From: Gammaproteobacteria bacterium
GTDB taxonomy: Bacteria > Pseudomonadota > Gammaproteobacteria > S144-34
Direction: 5' to 3'
Assembly: GCA_015494165.1 (NCBI GenBank)
Contig: WGBS01000186.1
Coordinates: forward strand, 1-19,534
Length of the DNA stretch: 19,534 nt
This document shows, in pieces, positions 1-6,960 of this stretch. Numbering within the stretch: position 1 is the first letter of the stretch; every line of letters begins with the position of its first letter. The translations under genes were made by a program, and so were the position numbers. The notes below the pieces were generated by a model that worked only from the letters and a program-made list of their open reading frames with translations, was not told the DNA's origin and searched no databases.

Positions 1-1
1 G

Positions 2-778
2 GCAGCGCTCTACGCGCGCGGCATGGAAGCCTGGGCGCTGCGGATCCTGGCCGCCGACGACCCCGCCGTGGACCACGGGGGCGAGCGGTGGGCCCGCCCC
101 GCGCCGCCGCTCCCCGTCGAGGGCGGCGCCGTGCGCGGCGCGGTCACGAGCCCCGACGGGCGCATCAACCTCAACGACCTGCTGCGCTCGGAGGCCGCGC
201 GCGCGCGCTTCGTGCGGCTGTGCCGGCTGGTGGACGTCGACCCCGGGATCCTGCCCGCCATCCTGGACTGGCTCGACCCCGACCAGACGCCGCGCGCGCC
301 CGGCGGCGCCGAGGACGAGTACTATACGCTCCAGGATCCCCCGTACCGCGCCGCCAACGGGCCCTTCGCGGACGTGCGCGAGCTGCGGCGGGTGCGGGGC
401 GTGGACGAGGCCGCGTACCGCCGCCTGGCCCCCTACGTGGCCGCGCTGCCGGGAGAGGGCGCCATCAACGTCAACCTCGCGCCGCCGCGCATCCTCCAGA
501 CGCTCGCCGACGGCCTGACCGAGGCGGACGCGGCCGCCCTCGCCGAGGCGCGCGCCGCCCGGCCCTTCGCTTCGGTCGACGAGCTCCTGCGCCAGCCGGC
601 GCTCGCAGGGCGCGAGGTCGCGACGGAAGGGCTGGCGGTCGCGAGCCGCTTCTTCGTGCTGCGCGCCGAGGCCCGCGTCGGGCGCGTCCGCGCGCGGCTC
701 GCCAGCGTGGTGCTGCGCCGCCGGGGCGTGCCGGCGGTCGTCGTCCGCAGCCTCGGGCGCACGGGGGTGGTGGAGTGA
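2..778 (+). CDS. gspK: Type II secretion minor pseudopilin GspK, 5' end missing
   Basis: GspK is the large minor pseudopilin at the tip of the T2SS pseudopilus, in a complex with GspI and GspJ. The open frame runs through the window start: codons before the first ATG (23) read AALYARG and continue into MEAWALRIL, which matches the alanine-rich N-terminal helix found after the prepilin signal in GspK. The prepilin leader and first part of the helix are therefore outside the window. Visible family features are SPDGRINLNDLL, the segment DWLDPDQTP followed by an acidic EDEYY (the calcium-binding region of GspK), and two helix-hairpin-helix-like stretches around ADVRELRRVRGVD and FASVDELL. About 258 residues are present, against about 320 for the family. 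The stop overlaps the GTG start of gspL by four bases, so the two are translationally coupled. Confidence 0.93.
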   Translation, partial: AALYARGMEAWALRILAADDPAVDHGGERWARPAPPLPVEGGAVRGAVTSPDGRINLNDLLRSEAARARFVRLCRLVDVDPGILPAILDWLDPDQTPRAPGGAEDEYYTLQDPPYRAANGPFADVRELRRVRGVDEAAYRRLAPYVAALPGEGAINVNLAPPRILQTLADGLTEADAAALAEARAARPFASVDELLRQPALAGREVATEGLAVASRFFVLRAEARVGRVRARLASVVLRRRGVPAVVVRSLGRTGVVE

Positions 779-1974
779 GGCGCCGCGAGCTCCTCCTGCT
801 GCCGGACGAGCGCCCCGGAGGGCCGGTGCGCTGGGCGCTGCGCCGCGCCGGGCGCGTCGAGGCCACGGGGGCGGGGGGCTGGGCCGAGGCCGCTGCCGCG
901 GCGGGACGCGGCGCCACGGCCCTCCTCCTCGTGCCGGCCGAGGCCGTGCTGCTCGCGAGCGTGGAGCTGCCTCCGGGGCGCGGCCAGGTGCTGCGCCAGG
1001 CGGCGGCCTATGCCGTCGAGGGCATGCTCGCGACGGATGTCGAGCGCTGCCACGTGGTGGCGGGCGCGCGCGCCGCGGACGGCACGACGCCCGTCGCCGT
1101 CGTCGAGCGCGCGCGTCTCGAAGCCTGGATCGAGGCGGCGGCCACGGCGGGCCTCGCGCCCGCCGCCGCCGTCCCCGAGCCGCTCGCCCTGCCGCTCGAG
1201 GAGGGGCGCGCCACGGTCGTCGTGGACGGCGCCCGGGCGGTGGTGCGCACGGGCCCCGCGGCCGGCTTCGGCGGCGAGGCGGCCAACCTCGCGGCGCTCC
1301 TCGCGCGCGCGGGTGTCCATGCCGCCGTCCTCCACCGGTGCGGCGCGGCGCCCGCGCTCGCCGGGGTCGAGCTGCACGAGCGGCCCTGCCCGGAGCAGGG
1401 GCACCTGGCGCTGCTCGCCGCGCACTGCCCGCCGGCGCGGCGCGCGCCGCTCGACCTCCTTGCGGGCCTCGAGCGGGGCGCGGCGCTGTCGCGCCGCGCA
1501 TCGGACGCCCTCGCCGCCGCGGCCGTCGCCGGCCTGGTCGCGGCGCTCCTGCTCGTGGGCGGCGACGCCGCGGCCCTGTGGCGCGCGCGCGCCGGTCTCG
1601 CTGCGGCCGAGGCCCGCGTCGTGCGCGCGCTCGCCGAGGGCTTCCCGGAGATCCGCCGCGTGGTCGCGCCGCGCGCCCAGGTGCGGCAGGTGCTCACGCG
1701 CCTGCGCGGCGGGGGCGGCGCCGCCGTGGACCTCCTCGCGCGCGCCGGGCGCGCCGCGCGCGAGGCCCCGGCGGGATCGGTGCGCGCGGCGCGCTACGAG
1801 GCGGGCACGCTCACGCTCGAGATCGAGGCGCCCTCGCTCGAGGCCGTCGAGCGCCTCGCGGAGGCGGTGCGCCGGCAGGGCGCGCGCGCCGAGGTCACGG
1901 GTCTCAGCCGCGAGGGCAGCCTGGTGCGGGCCCAGCTCACGGTCCGGCCCGCCGACGGAGGGGCGGGGGCATGA
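775..1974 (+). CDS. gspL: Type II secretion inner-membrane platform protein GspL
   Basis: GspL recruits the ATPase GspE to the inner membrane and binds GspM. The start is the GTG at 775, which overlaps the gspK stop (GTGA). It gives 399 residues, the usual family length, and a protein beginning with RRRELLLLPDE. The open frame extends much further upstream, but that part is a shadow of gspK. Residues 1 to about 230 form the actin-like cytoplasmic domain (LLLVPAEAVLLASVELP, then RQAAAYAVEGMLATDVE). A single hydrophobic segment lies at about 245-262 (AAVAGLVAALLLVGG). The C-terminal part ends in a ferredoxin-like periplasmic domain (SVRAARYEAGTLTLEIEAPS). The stop overlaps the gspM ATG (ATGA). 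Confidence 0.93.
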   Translation: MRRRELLLLPDERPGGPVRWALRRAGRVEATGAGGWAEAAAAAGRGATALLLVPAEAVLLASVELPPGRGQVLRQAAAYAVEGMLATDVERCHVVAGARAADGTTPVAVVERARLEAWIEAAATAGLAPAAAVPEPLALPLEEGRATVVVDGARAVVRTGPAAGFGGEAANLAALLARAGVHAAVLHRCGAAPALAGVELHERPCPEQGHLALLAAHCPPARRAPLDLLAGLERGAALSRRASDALAAAAVAGLVAALLLVGGDAAALWRARAGLAAAEARVVRALAEGFPEIRRVVAPRAQVRQVLTRLRGGGGAAVDLLARAGRAAREAPAGSVRAARYEAGTLTLEIEAPSLEAVERLAEAVRRQGARAEVTGLSREGSLVRAQLTVRPADGGAGA

Positions 1975-2486
1975 GCGGCGGGCGGGCCGCCGCGCTGCGC
2001 GGATGGTGGCGCGCGCTCGCCCCGCGCGAGCGGCGCGCCCTCGCGGCGGGGGCGGGCGCGCTGCTCGGGCTCGCCTTGCTCGCGGGCTGGCTGGAGCTGC
2101 GCGATGCGCGTATGCGCGCCGTGGCGGAGCTGCGCGCGCAGGAGGCGTTGGCCGCCTGGATCGAGCGCGCCGCCGGCGAGGCCCGGCGCCTGCGCTCGGC
2201 GGGCCGCGCACGGCCCGCCCCCGCGCCCGCCGGGCCGGCCGAGGCGATGGCGCGCGTCGAGGCCGCCGCCCGCGCCGCGGGCCTCGCCGACCGCATCCGG
2301 GCCATGCGCCCCGCGGGCGGCCGCGCCCTCGAGGTGCGCGTCGAGGACGCGCCCTACGGCCGCCTGCTGCGCTGGCTCGCGCGGCTCCCCGCCGACGGCC
2401 TCGCGGTCCGCCGCCTCGCCCTCGCGCGCCGCGCCGCAGGCCGCGTCGACGGCACCGTCCTCCTCGCCTACGGCCCGCCCGGCTGA
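1971..2486 (+). CDS. gspM: Type II secretion protein GspM
   Basis: GspM is the bitopic inner-membrane partner of GspL in the T2SS assembly platform. The ATG at 1971 overlaps the gspL stop by four bases. The product is 171 residues, typical for GspM. It has a short basic N-terminus (WWRALAPRERRALAAG), one membrane span at about residues 24-41, a charged helical stretch, and a C-terminal ferredoxin-like periplasmic domain (LEVRVEDAPYGRLLRWLARLPADGLAVRRLAL). Sequence conservation in GspM is weak, so the call rests on its place after gspL, its length and its topology. It is the last gene of this half of the T2SS cluster. No gspN follows; the next gene converges on it. Confidence 0.88.
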   Translation: MSGGRAAALRGWWRALAPRERRALAAGAGALLGLALLAGWLELRDARMRAVAELRAQEALAAWIERAAGEARRLRSAGRARPAPAPAGPAEAMARVEAAARAAGLADRIRAMRPAGGRALEVRVEDAPYGRLLRWLARLPADGLAVRRLALARRAAGRVDGTVLLAYGPPG

Positions 2487-2561
2487 GCCGCGGCGCATCC
2501 GGCTTTGATTGACGGGCTCGCGGCCCGCAGGCGCGGGATGAGGTCCTCGCCCTTCGTGCGT

Positions 2562-3302
2562 TCAGGCGGGCCTGCGTGCCACGACGACGCACGAAGGGAA
2601 GGTGTGCTGGCTCACGGGCCGCTGAGCCAGAATCTCCGCACCCAGGCGACGCAGGTGGGGCACGGGATCGACCGGGCGGCAGCCGGTGAGCACGGCGGGA
2701 AGGTGCTTCGCGATCCAGCTCCAGAGCCCGTGATACCACCTCGGGCCGCGGGCGAAGGAGGCGAGCGCGAGCCTGCCTCCGGGCCGCAGTATTCGCAGAA
2801 GCTCTCCCAGCGCCACGGCGAGGTCCTCCTCGGGAAGCAGGTCGAGCATGAAGCTGCTGCAGGCGAGGTCGAAGCGTGCGGCCGCGAATGGCAGCGCGCA
2901 GGCGTTCGCCTCGACCAGAAAGCACGCCCCGGCGGGTGCGCTGCGATCGAGACGACGGCGCGCCTCGCGCAGCATGGCCGGGGAAAGGTCCACTCCCACG
3001 TTGGTTCCGCTCGGGTTGCGGCGGGCGAGCTCACCGAGCAGGCGGCCGGTGCCGGTCCCTACGTCAACGGTCCGCTCGCCGTCGCGGGGTCCGGCGAGCG
3101 CCAGGAGGGCCGCCAGCGCCTCCGTCTCGGTGAAACCGGCCCACAGGTCGTAGAACGGGGCGAGACGCGCGTACGCGGCCCCGACGTTCGGTGCGGCATG
3201 GCCGCGCGGCAAGGACCGCGTCTCCGGGCCGGTGGGGTTCCGGGCCGCGGGTGGAGCGGGCTGCCCCGCATGGTCGCCTTCAGTTTCGGGTGGCTGCGAC
3301 AC
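2562..3302 (-). CDS. Class I SAM-dependent methyltransferase (UbiE/Methyltransf_11 type)
   Basis: This is a predicted cytosolic methyltransferase of 246 residues with the Rossmann fold of the UbiE/COQ5-like group. Motif I is VDVGTGTGRL (residues 79-88), the acidic residue of strand 2 is in GVDLSP (103-108), motif II is FDLACSSFMLDLLP (144-157), and the post-motif loop is LRPGGRLALASF (172-183). The start is a GTG at 3302 with GGGGAGG five bases upstream, which favours it over internal starts. The N-terminal 40 residues are proline-rich and not part of the fold. It lies 90 bases after the DUF2063 gene in the same direction and may be the last gene of the bufferin-like operon. The substrate cannot be told from sequence. 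Modification of the peptide, a small-molecule thiol or an unrelated substrate are all possible. Confidence 0.88.
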   Translation of the reverse strand: MSQPPETEGDHAGQPAPPAARNPTGPETRSLPRGHAAPNVGAAYARLAPFYDLWAGFTETEALAALLALAGPRDGERTVDVGTGTGRLLGELARRNPSGTNVGVDLSPAMLREARRRLDRSAPAGACFLVEANACALPFAAARFDLACSSFMLDLLPEEDLAVALGELLRILRPGGRLALASFARGPRWYHGLWSWIAKHLPAVLTGCRPVDPVPHLRRLGAEILAQRPVSQHTFPSCVVVARRPA

Positions 3303-3392
3303 TCGACCTCCCCGCTGGCGGCGCGCATGCCGGCGAGCCGCCCCCGGTGCGTATCCCGTCGTGCAGCGGACAGAGCGGCGGCACGCCGCCTC

Positions 3393-4172
3393 TCAACGGC
3401 CGGTGCGCATGCGCGTCAGCCAGCCGTTCCGGATGCTCTGCGCGAGGTAGCATGCGGCCACCTCCGGCACCTCCCTGCGGTCGTCGCGCAGCCACAGCGC
3501 CTCGCAGATCGAGGCGAAGGGCTCTCCCGCCGCGATCCTCTCGAGGAAGAAGCGGTGCTCGGAGCTCACGGCTGTGGCCGCAGGGCCGCGCGGGCTCCGC
3601 CACACCACCAGAGAACGTGCCGTGCCGGGCGCGAGCTCCGGCATGCGTCGCTTCTGCCGGAACGCCTTCCAGACGTCGAGCGCGTTGCTGGCCACCTGCA
3701 GAAGGCTCACGGACGGATGCAGCGAGAAGCGCAGTCCCTGCCAGGCCTCGGGCGGAAGCCCATGCAGGGCCTCCGCGCCGAGCGGCGCCACGTCGGCGGC
3801 GTCGAAGGCCTCGAGGACCGCCCGCTCGATGCGGCACAGATCGGCCACAGGCAGCCTGCGGTGCGCCTCGAAATGGGCGGGCAGCGCCTGCCCGACGTGG
3901 CGGAGCGTGGGCGAGGCCGAAGGGCGCGCGCGAAGGTAGCGCGCCATCTCCCGCCCGAAGGCGGCGTCCCCCAGCACCGCACGCAGCACCGGGTAGTCGC
4001 GCGCCAGCGCCTCCTCGAGGCGGATGTAGTAGGCGTTGCGGTAGACCTCGAGGCGCAACACCGCCTCGTCCGGGGACCCTGCCAGCCAGCGCTGGAGCTC
4101 GGGGTCGTCCTCTCCCGTGATCAGGTACCGCTTGAGCCGGCCCTGCCAGGCCGCGAGCGACGGTGGCCTCAT
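3393..4172 (-). CDS. DUF2063 (BufC/HvfC-type) partner of the MNIO enzyme
   Basis: Members of this family (PF09836) are encoded beside DUF692/MNIO enzymes. In studied RiPP systems they act as the partner that binds the precursor peptide and delivers it to the MNIO. The product is 259 residues. The N-terminal helical domain carries the family signature RLEVYRNAYYIRLEEALARD followed by YPVLRAVLGD (about residues 40-69). The C-terminal half is the mixed domain containing SLHPSVSLLQVASNALDVWKA and LVVWRSPRG. The start is the ATG at 4172, which overlaps the stop of the upstream MNIO gene (ATGA). The frame is open 141 bases further upstream, but that would lie wholly inside the MNIO gene. The coupling implies equal production of both proteins. 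Confidence 0.92.
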   Translation of the reverse strand: MRPPSLAAWQGRLKRYLITGEDDPELQRWLAGSPDEAVLRLEVYRNAYYIRLEEALARDYPVLRAVLGDAAFGREMARYLRARPSASPTLRHVGQALPAHFEAHRRLPVADLCRIERAVLEAFDAADVAPLGAEALHGLPPEAWQGLRFSLHPSVSLLQVASNALDVWKAFRQKRRMPELAPGTARSLVVWRSPRGPAATAVSSEHRFFLERIAAGEPFASICEALWLRDDRREVPEVAACYLAQSIRNGWLTRMRTGR

Positions 4173-5023
4173 GCCGCCCTCGCCTGCGCGGCGATACGGC
4201 GCGCGGCATCGAGCTCCGAGAGCAGCTCTTCCAGGGGCGGAATCTCCTCGTCGCGCTCGATCATGGTCGGCACGGGCCCGAAGCGGCGCACGGCCTGAGC
4301 GTACAGCGCCCACGTCTCCCCGGCCACCGGACGGTCATGCGTGTCGATGCGCAGCGGCCCGCTGGCGCGGTGCCCCGCCAGGTGGACCTGCGCGATCCGC
4401 GCCGCGGGAAGGGCGGAAAGGTAGAGCTGCGGGTCGAAGGCGTGGTTGTGGGCGTTGACCACCACGTTGTTGACGTCCAGGAGGATCAGGCAGTCGGCCC
4501 GCTCGCAGACCTCGCGCAGGAACTCGGCCTCCGGCATCTCGTCGCCCGCGAACCGGGCGTAGCTGGAGACGTTCTCGATGAGGATCCGCCGCCGCAGGCG
4601 GTCCTGGACCCTGGAGATGCGCTCGGCCACGTGGATGACCGCCTCGCGGGTGTGGGGCAAGGGAAGCAGGTCGTGCAGGTGGTGGCCGCCGTGGCGCGTC
4701 CAGCACAGGTGGTCCGAGACGCGGACAGGCTCGCACCGCCGCACGAGCGCTTCGAGCCTTCGGAGGTAGCCCTCGTCCAGGGGGTCTGTGCCGCCCAGGT
4801 TCATGGACACCCCGTGCAGCGCGACCTCGTAGTGCTCGCGCACGGCATCGAGCACGTGCAGCGCCCGGCCGCCGTCCACCATGAAGTTCTCGGTCACGAG
4901 CTCGAGCCAGCCGACCGGGACGGCGCCCCGCATCGCTTCGCGGTAGAAGGGCGGCCTCAGGCCCAGGCCGAAGGCGTCGCGCCCGCGGCGCGGCGCGTGG
5001 GGCCCGCAATGGGTGCCGGCCAT
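4169..5023 (-). CDS. MNIO family (DUF692) multinuclear iron enzyme, BufB-like
   Basis: MNIO enzymes are TIM-barrel oxidases with two or three iron ions that modify cysteines (or other residues) of ribosomal peptides. In bufferin systems they turn cysteines into thiooxazoles. The product is 284 residues, the family's normal length. Expected metal ligands are visible: H70 in ALHGVS, E150 in IENVSS, D183/N186 in LLDVNN, H193 in AHNH, H214 in QVHLAGH, D227/H229 in DTHD and E256 in MIERDEE. The N-terminal LGLRPPFY and WLELVTENF are also typical. The start is the ATG at 5023, with GGAGGT seven bases upstream and only two bases after the stop of the MerC-bufferin gene. The adjacent cysteine-rich precursor and the DUF2063 partner make a RiPP-modifying role likely. 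The exact modification is not readable. Confidence 0.95.
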   Translation of the reverse strand: MAGTHCGPHAPRRGRDAFGLGLRPPFYREAMRGAVPVGWLELVTENFMVDGGRALHVLDAVREHYEVALHGVSMNLGGTDPLDEGYLRRLEALVRRCEPVRVSDHLCWTRHGGHHLHDLLPLPHTREAVIHVAERISRVQDRLRRRILIENVSSYARFAGDEMPEAEFLREVCERADCLILLDVNNVVVNAHNHAFDPQLYLSALPAARIAQVHLAGHRASGPLRIDTHDRPVAGETWALYAQAVRRFGPVPTMIERDEEIPPLEELLSELDAARRIAAQARAA

Positions 5024-5025
5024 GC

Positions 5026-5742
5026 TCAGGACCTCCGTCCCGGATCGGCCTCGGAGCCCTTGAGGGGCACGCCACCGCGGGCCAGGCACTCCTTCTCGGG
5101 CACGTACAGGTAGCCGCGGCCCCGGCACTCGTTCTGCCCGGTGCAGGCGTTGAACGCCGTGGTGCACGCCGTGGTGCCCTTGCAGTCGTTGATCCCCCAG
5201 CAGGCGATCTCGCCCTCGCCCTGCTCGGGCGTAAACACCTCCACCGACTTGTACATCCCGTAGAAGGCCGCCGCGGCCCCGGCGCTGAGCGCGGCGCCGG
5301 TGACGGCGCGCCGGCGCCGGTCGACCGCCCGCGGGCCCTGCGCGGGAGCCTCGCAGGCTTCGGTGGCGCACGCCCGCGCGCGCCTGCCGTTGACCAGATC
5401 CCACAGGCTTCCTGCCACCAGGACCCCCAGGCCGAGATAGACCAGCCAGGGGAGGGGGTAGAGGCCCGTCACCATCAGCCACAGTGCCGCCGCGGCGACG
5501 AGCCCGCCGGCCAGGCTGAGCCAGAAGGGGCGGCGGTCGCCGTGGGCGCGCGTTGCCCGGTGCAGGGGCCACAGGCTGAGCCCGACGAAGGCGACGAACG
5601 CCGGGAAGAGGTAGGCGTCGTGCACCAGAAAGCCGAGACCGGCCGCCCCGACTGCCGAAAGCACGACGGGCAGGCCCAGGCAGCAGGCGGCCGCGACGGC
5701 GGCGCCGAGCAGCCCGGCGAATCGCTTCAGAATGTCCTTCAC
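5026..5742 (-). CDS. MerC-like mercury transporter fused to a bufferin-like (BufA2-type) six-cysteine peptide
   Basis: This 238-residue protein joins two families. Residues 1 to about 133 resemble MerC: a vicinal CC in the first helix (C20, C21), then helices at about 43-62, 74-92 and 95-115. A cytoplasmic tail follows with two cysteines spaced as in MerC (C125 and C130; CATEAC then EAP, compare CGPDGCELP). Next comes a basic patch (DRRRR, 141-145), a fifth hydrophobic segment (about 146-163), and a soluble tail with exactly six cysteines (C181, C187, C193, C200, C206, C219). Its spacing and motifs (CWGINDCKG, ACTGQNECRGRGY, KECLARGG) match periplasmic bufferin-type precursors. Positive-inside logic puts the cysteine-rich tail in the periplasm. 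The start is a GTG at 5742 with AAAGGAGG six bases upstream. It is the first gene of a tight operon with the MNIO and DUF2063 genes. The domain calls are from pattern recognition. The metal is unknown: mercury is suggested by MerC and the nearby merA, copper by known bufferins. Confidence 0.85.
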   Translation of the reverse strand: MKDILKRFAGLLGAAVAAACCLGLPVVLSAVGAAGLGFLVHDAYLFPAFVAFVGLSLWPLHRATRAHGDRRPFWLSLAGGLVAAAALWLMVTGLYPLPWLVYLGLGVLVAGSLWDLVNGRRARACATEACEAPAQGPRAVDRRRRAVTGAALSAGAAAAFYGMYKSVEVFTPEQGEGEIACWGINDCKGTTACTTAFNACTGQNECRGRGYLYVPEKECLARGGVPLKGSEADPGRRS

Positions 5743-5817
5743 GATGCCTCCTTTGTCCGAGCTTCCGGGGGCGGGGCGGAACGACGCCCCTCAAGGATGG
5801 CGCAACGGGCCGAGCCC

Positions 5818-5835
5818 TCCGACCCCGGTACGGGA
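5818..5835. promoter_or_regulatory. Possible degenerate MerR-type operator
   Basis: The sequence TCCGACCCCGGTACGGGA matches the intact operator before merA (read on its minus strand, TCCGTACCCCGGTACGGGG) at 17 positions if one T is skipped. The right half-site GTACGG is intact and the left is missing one base. It sits about 75 bases upstream of the MerC-bufferin start codon. No good -35 or -10 elements flank it in either direction, so it may be a dead copy, a weak site or a chance match. Confidence 0.35.
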
Positions 5836-6002
5836 TGGACCGCGCGAGACCCGCACAGGGACACGACCTCGGGTGAGCCTCCAGCCCCGCCGTGCTCGGC
5901 GCCGGTGGCCCTGCCGGACGCATTGCAGCCGCGCTGCGCGGCTGCGGCCGTCCACTGCGCGCGGGGCGCACCCGGGAACGCTCGGTGTGCAGCGCGTGCC
6001 CG

Positions 6003-6022
6003 GGCGCGCCTGCCGGCGCGCC
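6003..6022. repeat. Paired GGCGCGCC palindromes (hairpin-capable)
   Basis: Two copies of the self-complementary octamer GGCGCGCC are separated by TGCC. The pair can form an 8-bp hairpin with a four-base loop. It lies about 155 bases downstream of the cytochrome stop codon. There is no T-tract, so it is not a classical terminator. In DNA this GC-rich, palindromes like this arise easily by chance. Confidence 0.4.
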
Positions 6023-6175
6023 GCAAGGCGTCCCGGGACGTCCCGCCGCGAGCGGAGTCAAGGCGCAGCCGGCCTTGGGCGGCTCGCGTGGCCGCACGCC
6101 GCGCGCCGCGCCCGGCAGGGGCACGCCGCCGGCCGATGGGAAGACGGGGATCCGGGTCCGGCATGGTCGTCCGCC

Positions 6176-6820
6176 TTACATCTGCTGCTTCGCGTGGCGC
6201 CGGAGGAAGCCGATGACCTGCTCCATGACCTCCTTCGCTGGCACGACCTTCCCCATTGCGGCCATGTGCTTCGTCATGCGCGCCACGACCGAGGGCCATT
6301 CGGCCGCGGTATGCTGCCCGGGATCGGGCAGGGCATGGCACTGCGAGCAGGTCTCCTGGAACGCGATGCCCGCCTGGGTATCGAGGTCCGCGTAGCGCGA
6401 CCTGTCGATCGGCGCCTGGGCGTGACGCTGGAGGTAGCCGGTGATCTCGCGCAGCTCCGCGTCGGAGGGGGCCGATACGCAACCCATCATGCCGCTCATC
6501 ATCCGCATGCGCCGGCCCATCCGTGCGACCACCCGGGGCCATTCCCGTGCTGTGTGCAGGCCCGGCCCCGGAAGCTCGTGGCACTGGGTGCAATACCGCG
6601 CCAGCAGCCTGGCGCCGCGGGAGCGCGACTCGGGAAGCTCCGAGGGCGCGATTCCCGGGGGCAGCCGCGGGCCCATCATCTGCTTCATCAGGGCCTTCGC
6701 GCCTTGAGGGCCCGTCATGGCCTCGCCAAGCGACAGCCGCGGGGCCGACAAGGCGGCGAGCCCGGCCGCTGCCGCGGAAAGCGCCAAGAGCGCGGCCGCC
6801 AGCTCTGTCCTGCCTCTCAT
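6176..6820 (-). CDS. Exported diheme cytochrome c with an internal duplication
   Basis: This is a predicted periplasmic electron carrier of 214 residues with two covalent heme sites, CTQCH (77-81) and CSQCH (158-162). The N-terminus (MRGRTELAAALLALSAAAAGLAALS) is a signal peptide or membrane anchor. The heme sites sit in two similar halves: LPGPGLHTAREWPRVVARM follows the first and LPDPGQHTAAEWPSVVARM the second, showing an old duplication. A methionine-rich stretch (MGRRMRMMSGMMGC, 101-114) follows the first half; methionines there could ligate heme iron or a soft metal. The start is the ATG at 6820, chosen because AAGGAGG lies six bases upstream. The open frame extends 90 bases further without such a site. 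It lies between merA and the MerC-bufferin operon, so a link to metal stress is possible but unproven. Confidence 0.9.
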   Translation of the reverse strand: MRGRTELAAALLALSAAAAGLAALSAPRLSLGEAMTGPQGAKALMKQMMGPRLPPGIAPSELPESRSRGARLLARYCTQCHELPGPGLHTAREWPRVVARMGRRMRMMSGMMGCVSAPSDAELREITGYLQRHAQAPIDRSRYADLDTQAGIAFQETCSQCHALPDPGQHTAAEWPSVVARMTKHMAAMGKVVPAKEVMEQVIGFLRRHAKQQM

Positions 6821-6960
6821 GGTTGCCTCCTTCTCTTCGGCGCAGCGGCTCCGAGCATGGTTCCGCGAGCGCGCGCGGCGACGCACCGCCCGCAGCCTGA
6901 CCGGCTTCATCGCCGCGACGCCGGATCCTGCGCGCGCGCCGTGCGCTCACGGATGGCCGC

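Larger units (their letters stand above)
5743..6175. other. 433-base gene-free stretch upstream of the MerC-bufferin operon
   Basis: I find no convincing gene here. Open frames exist on both strands, but their translations are arginine/proline/alanine-rich without family resemblance. The stretch should hold the promoter of the MerC-bufferin operon and the transcript end of the cytochrome gene. Visible structures are a strong Shine-Dalgarno next to 5742, a small hairpin at 5773-5790 (GGGGCG/CGCCCC, six-base loop), a MerR-operator-like sequence at 5818-5835, two GGCGCGCC palindromes at 6003-6022, and a 12-base palindrome CGTCCCGGGACG at 6029-6040. No clear -35/-10 pair was seen. Confidence 0.6.

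Noticed and set aside
2487..2561. A bidirectional terminator between gspM and the methyltransferase
   Set aside because: Only a weak GC stem around 2521-2537 is visible and neither strand has a T-tract.
6029..6040. The palindrome CGTCCCGGGACG as a regulator site
   Set aside because: Twelve-base palindromes made almost only of G and C are expected by chance in this composition. No second copy was seen near a promoter.
5739..6165. Minus-strand open frame of about 140 codons filling the gap upstream of the MerC-bufferin gene
   Set aside because: The translation is Arg/Ala/Pro-rich without any recognisable fold or motif. It lacks a good ribosome binding site and runs through the real gene's Shine-Dalgarno. 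I also looked for a merR remnant here and saw none.
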